From assembly GCA_025363505.1 (NCBI GenBank), contig JANYDV010000118.1:1-7276 (forward strand): a stretch of DNA of 7,276 bases, given 5' to 3'. Under the pieces are notes generated by a model. The model saw nothing but the letters and a program-made list of their open reading frames with translations, was not told the origin of the DNA and did not search any database. This DNA is from Bacteroidota bacterium. GTDB taxonomy: Bacteria > Bacteroidota > Ignavibacteria > Palsa-1295. The position numbers and the translations under genes were made by a program. How positions within the stretch are numbered: the stretch's first letter is position 1; the number at the start of each line of letters is the position of its first letter. Below, piece after piece: positions 6,220-7,276 of this stretch.

Positions 6220-6846
6220 TTAGAGTCCAAACTTCACACCGAGATTAATGTAGATGGAAGTCGGTTTCCCATCATAGCCTGTTAGCGTTGAAGGTACTTT
6301 GTCTTGATTGTAAAAATTCAAGAAGCCGTACTCATAATCAACATCAAGCGTAACGAAGAATACTTCTAACCCCACACCTAAGACTCCACCGAGTCCGACA
6401 GCATTGTATTGGCTCGTGACATCCGCACCGGTGCTGTTATTTGTTGCCGAGAGTAAGAAAGTCGGCGCTACACCTCCATGGATATTAACATTAACCACAT
6501 TCAAAGGAAGCGAAGGTATTAACTTCAAACCGACAAGCAACGGGACTCGAATCGAATTCATATTCACGTTTGCAGAGTAAGTCTGCGCAGCAGTGTCAAT
6601 ATTCAAGCCGAAGCCTTGACGTTGATAGAACAAGCCGGGCTGAAAATAGAATTGCCCGTTTTCCGAACGAATATTTGCGCCGATGTTAAACCCGACACCA
6701 ACTTCTGGATTTGTACCCGGGGGGTCTTTCGATATGCTGAAAAAGTTAAGACCGAATACAGGATTTATGTTGAGTTGCGCGTGGGCTGTCTCGAAATCAA
6801 CCTCGGCAAATGCGAATAATAATATGAATACAAAATATTTTCTCAT
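6220..6846 (-). CDS. Small outer-membrane beta-barrel protein
   Basis: Started at ATG 6846 the protein has 208 residues. Residues 1-23 are a signal peptide (basic MRK, hydrophobic YFVFILLFAFA, cleavage after AHA before Q). The mature part alternates hydrophobic and polar residues in glycine- and aromatic-rich strands, such as FNIGANIRS, GQFYFQPGLFYQRQGF, IRVPLLVGLKLI, GGVLGVGLEVFFVTLDVDYEYGF and IYINLGVKFGL. This is the look of the 'outer membrane protein beta-barrel domain' (PorT-like, PF13568) family common in Bacteroidota, probably an eight-stranded barrel. The role within that family is unknown; partner or ligand cannot be read from the sequence. The frame is open further upstream to an ATG at 6930, but the strong Shine-Dalgarno and the signal peptide fix the start at 6846. 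It stands alone and shares a terminator with the convergent amidohydrolase gene. Confidence 0.88.
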   Translation of the reverse strand: MRKYFVFILLFAFAEVDFETAHAQLNINPVFGLNFFSISKDPPGTNPEVGVGFNIGANIRSENGQFYFQPGLFYQRQGFGLNIDTAAQTYSANVNMNSIRVPLLVGLKLIPSLPLNVVNVNIHGGVAPTFLLSATNNSTGADVTSQYNAVGLGGVLGVGLEVFFVTLDVDYEYGFLNFYNQDKVPSTLTGYDGKPTSIYINLGVKFGL

Positions 6847-6850
6847 AACT

Positions 6851-6858
6851 TCTCCCTC
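6851..6858 (-). promoter_or_regulatory. Strong Shine-Dalgarno of the outer-membrane protein gene
   Basis: GAGGGAGA on the minus strand ends 4 nt before ATG 6846. It is the only strong Shine-Dalgarno seen in the window and decides the start over the in-frame ATG at 6930. Confidence 0.75.
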
Positions 6859-7250
6859 TATATTTATAATAGGACTATTAACAAGAATGATGCCACAATT
6901 CATGATGACTTTATAGAAGGATGACAGCAAGAGAATCTAATCGGCAACTACGATTTGTCTCGTCATTGATACACTTCTGTGTGATATATTATTCTTTTTT
7001 TATTTGAAAAGGGAAAATCTTGAAAATTTGAAAGCATATCATAAAAAAGATTACTTATATAGTGTTATCATAAGTAAAGCGGTTGGTTGTTCCAGACAAC
7101 TGGTGATACAGATAGAAAGAATTATGAGTATGAACGGTAGGTAGTTATTTACGATTTTAATCATTGCTTGTTGAAATGTTATTTAACAAATGACCCGCTC
7201 ATTTTACGTTTCGTTCGGTCATAAATTAGTCCCTCCCCTATACAAGTTCG
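6859..7250. other. Intergenic region with no recognisable gene
   Basis: About 400 A/T-rich bases between the start of the outer-membrane protein gene and the next possible gene. It holds only very short reading frames (for example ATG 7124 to TAG 7144) with no coding character, no tRNA-like or rRNA sequence and no tandem repeats. The promoter of the outer-membrane protein gene must lie in its left part, but I cannot point to a clear TAnnTTTG box on the minus strand. Confidence 0.6.
7051..7077. repeat. AT-rich inverted repeat (hairpin or operator-like dyad)
   Basis: TTACTTAT (7051-7058) is perfectly complementary to ATAAGTAA (7070-7077). Inside, ATA (7059-7061) pairs with TAT (7066-7068) around GTGT, with one bulged C. 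On the minus strand the hairpin is followed by TCTTTTTTATG, a weak terminator-like context; it could equally be a protein-binding dyad or chance in A/T-rich DNA. Confidence 0.4.
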
Positions 7251-7258
7251 TATTTTTG
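7226..7258 (+). promoter_or_regulatory. Candidate Bacteroidota-type promoter of the right-edge gene
   Basis: TATTTTTG at 7251-7258 matches TAnnTTTG exactly. TTAG at 7226-7229 stands 21 nt upstream in the place of the TTTG box (three of four bases). Only 7 nt separate the -7 box from ATG 7266, so the transcript would be leaderless or nearly so. Confidence 0.5.
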
Positions 7259-7265
7259 CAGAACT

Positions 7266-7276
7266 ATGCCCAAACG
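7266..7276 (+). CDS. Possible start of a gene running off the right edge
   Basis: ATG CCC AAA CG (Met-Pro-Lys-...) begins at 7266, directly behind an exact TAnnTTTG box. Only three full codons are in the window, so no product can be proposed. Support comes from the promoter placement alone; there is no Shine-Dalgarno. Confidence 0.35.

Noticed and set aside
6847..6930. 28-residue N-terminal extension of the outer-membrane protein (ATG 6930)
   Set aside because: It would bury the signal peptide inside the protein, and a strong Shine-Dalgarno directly precedes ATG 6846.
6859..7265. tRNA, small RNA, CRISPR or insertion-sequence signals in the gene-free stretch
   Set aside because: I found no T-arm consensus, no spaced direct repeats and no terminal inverted repeats with a transposase.
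1..7276. A defence, secondary-metabolite or mobile-element system spanning the window
   Set aside because: Every substantial gene is explained by a known family, and the orientations alternate rather than forming an operon.

Overview
The window most likely comes from a bacterium of the Bacteroidota/Chlorobiota (FCB) lineage, perhaps an Ignavibacteria- or Kapabacteria-like member; the phylum is an inference. Three signs point there. The left end carries secreted-protein genes with a type IX secretion (T9SS) type A sorting domain and Asp-box (BNR) repeats. Several starts are preceded by Bacteroidota-type promoter words (TAnnTTTG, with or without a TTTG-like upstream word). Most genes lack a Shine-Dalgarno sequence.

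Layout from left to right. (1) 1-926, minus: 5' part of a secreted Asp-box beta-propeller protein that runs off the left edge. (2) 944-1600, minus: 5'-truncated remnant of a T9SS-exported protein, only 17 nt upstream of the Asp-box gene. (3) About 1604-1766: non-coding leader with three possible hairpins and no Shine-Dalgarno. (4) 1767-3872, plus: rpsA, ribosomal protein S1 with six S1 domains. (5) 3890-3926: bidirectional terminator. (6) 3924-4853, minus: cytoplasmic LD-carboxypeptidase (LdcA/MccF, peptidase S66). (7) 4899-6149, plus: YtcJ-like amidohydrolase reduced to its TIM barrel, divergent from ldcA across a 45-nt gap with two overlapping candidate promoters. (8) 6172-6200: second bidirectional terminator. 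(9) 6220-6846, minus: small outer-membrane beta-barrel protein with a signal peptide and a strong Shine-Dalgarno. (10) 6859-7265: about 400 bases without a gene. (11) 7266-7276, plus: possible first codons of another gene behind a very close Bacteroidota-type promoter.

The centre (rpsA, ldcA, amidohydrolase, outer-membrane protein) is ordinary housekeeping content in alternating orientation, with each gene apparently its own transcription unit and convergent pairs sharing terminators. The left 1.6 kb looks like accessory secreted-protein DNA: it is visibly richer in A+T and contains a broken gene. I see no defence system, transposase, CRISPR array or tRNA/rRNA gene. The items most worth a second look are the amidohydrolase that has every metal ligand but neither half of the usual beta-sandwich domain, the structured SD-less rpsA leader, and the truncated T9SS gene abutting that leader.
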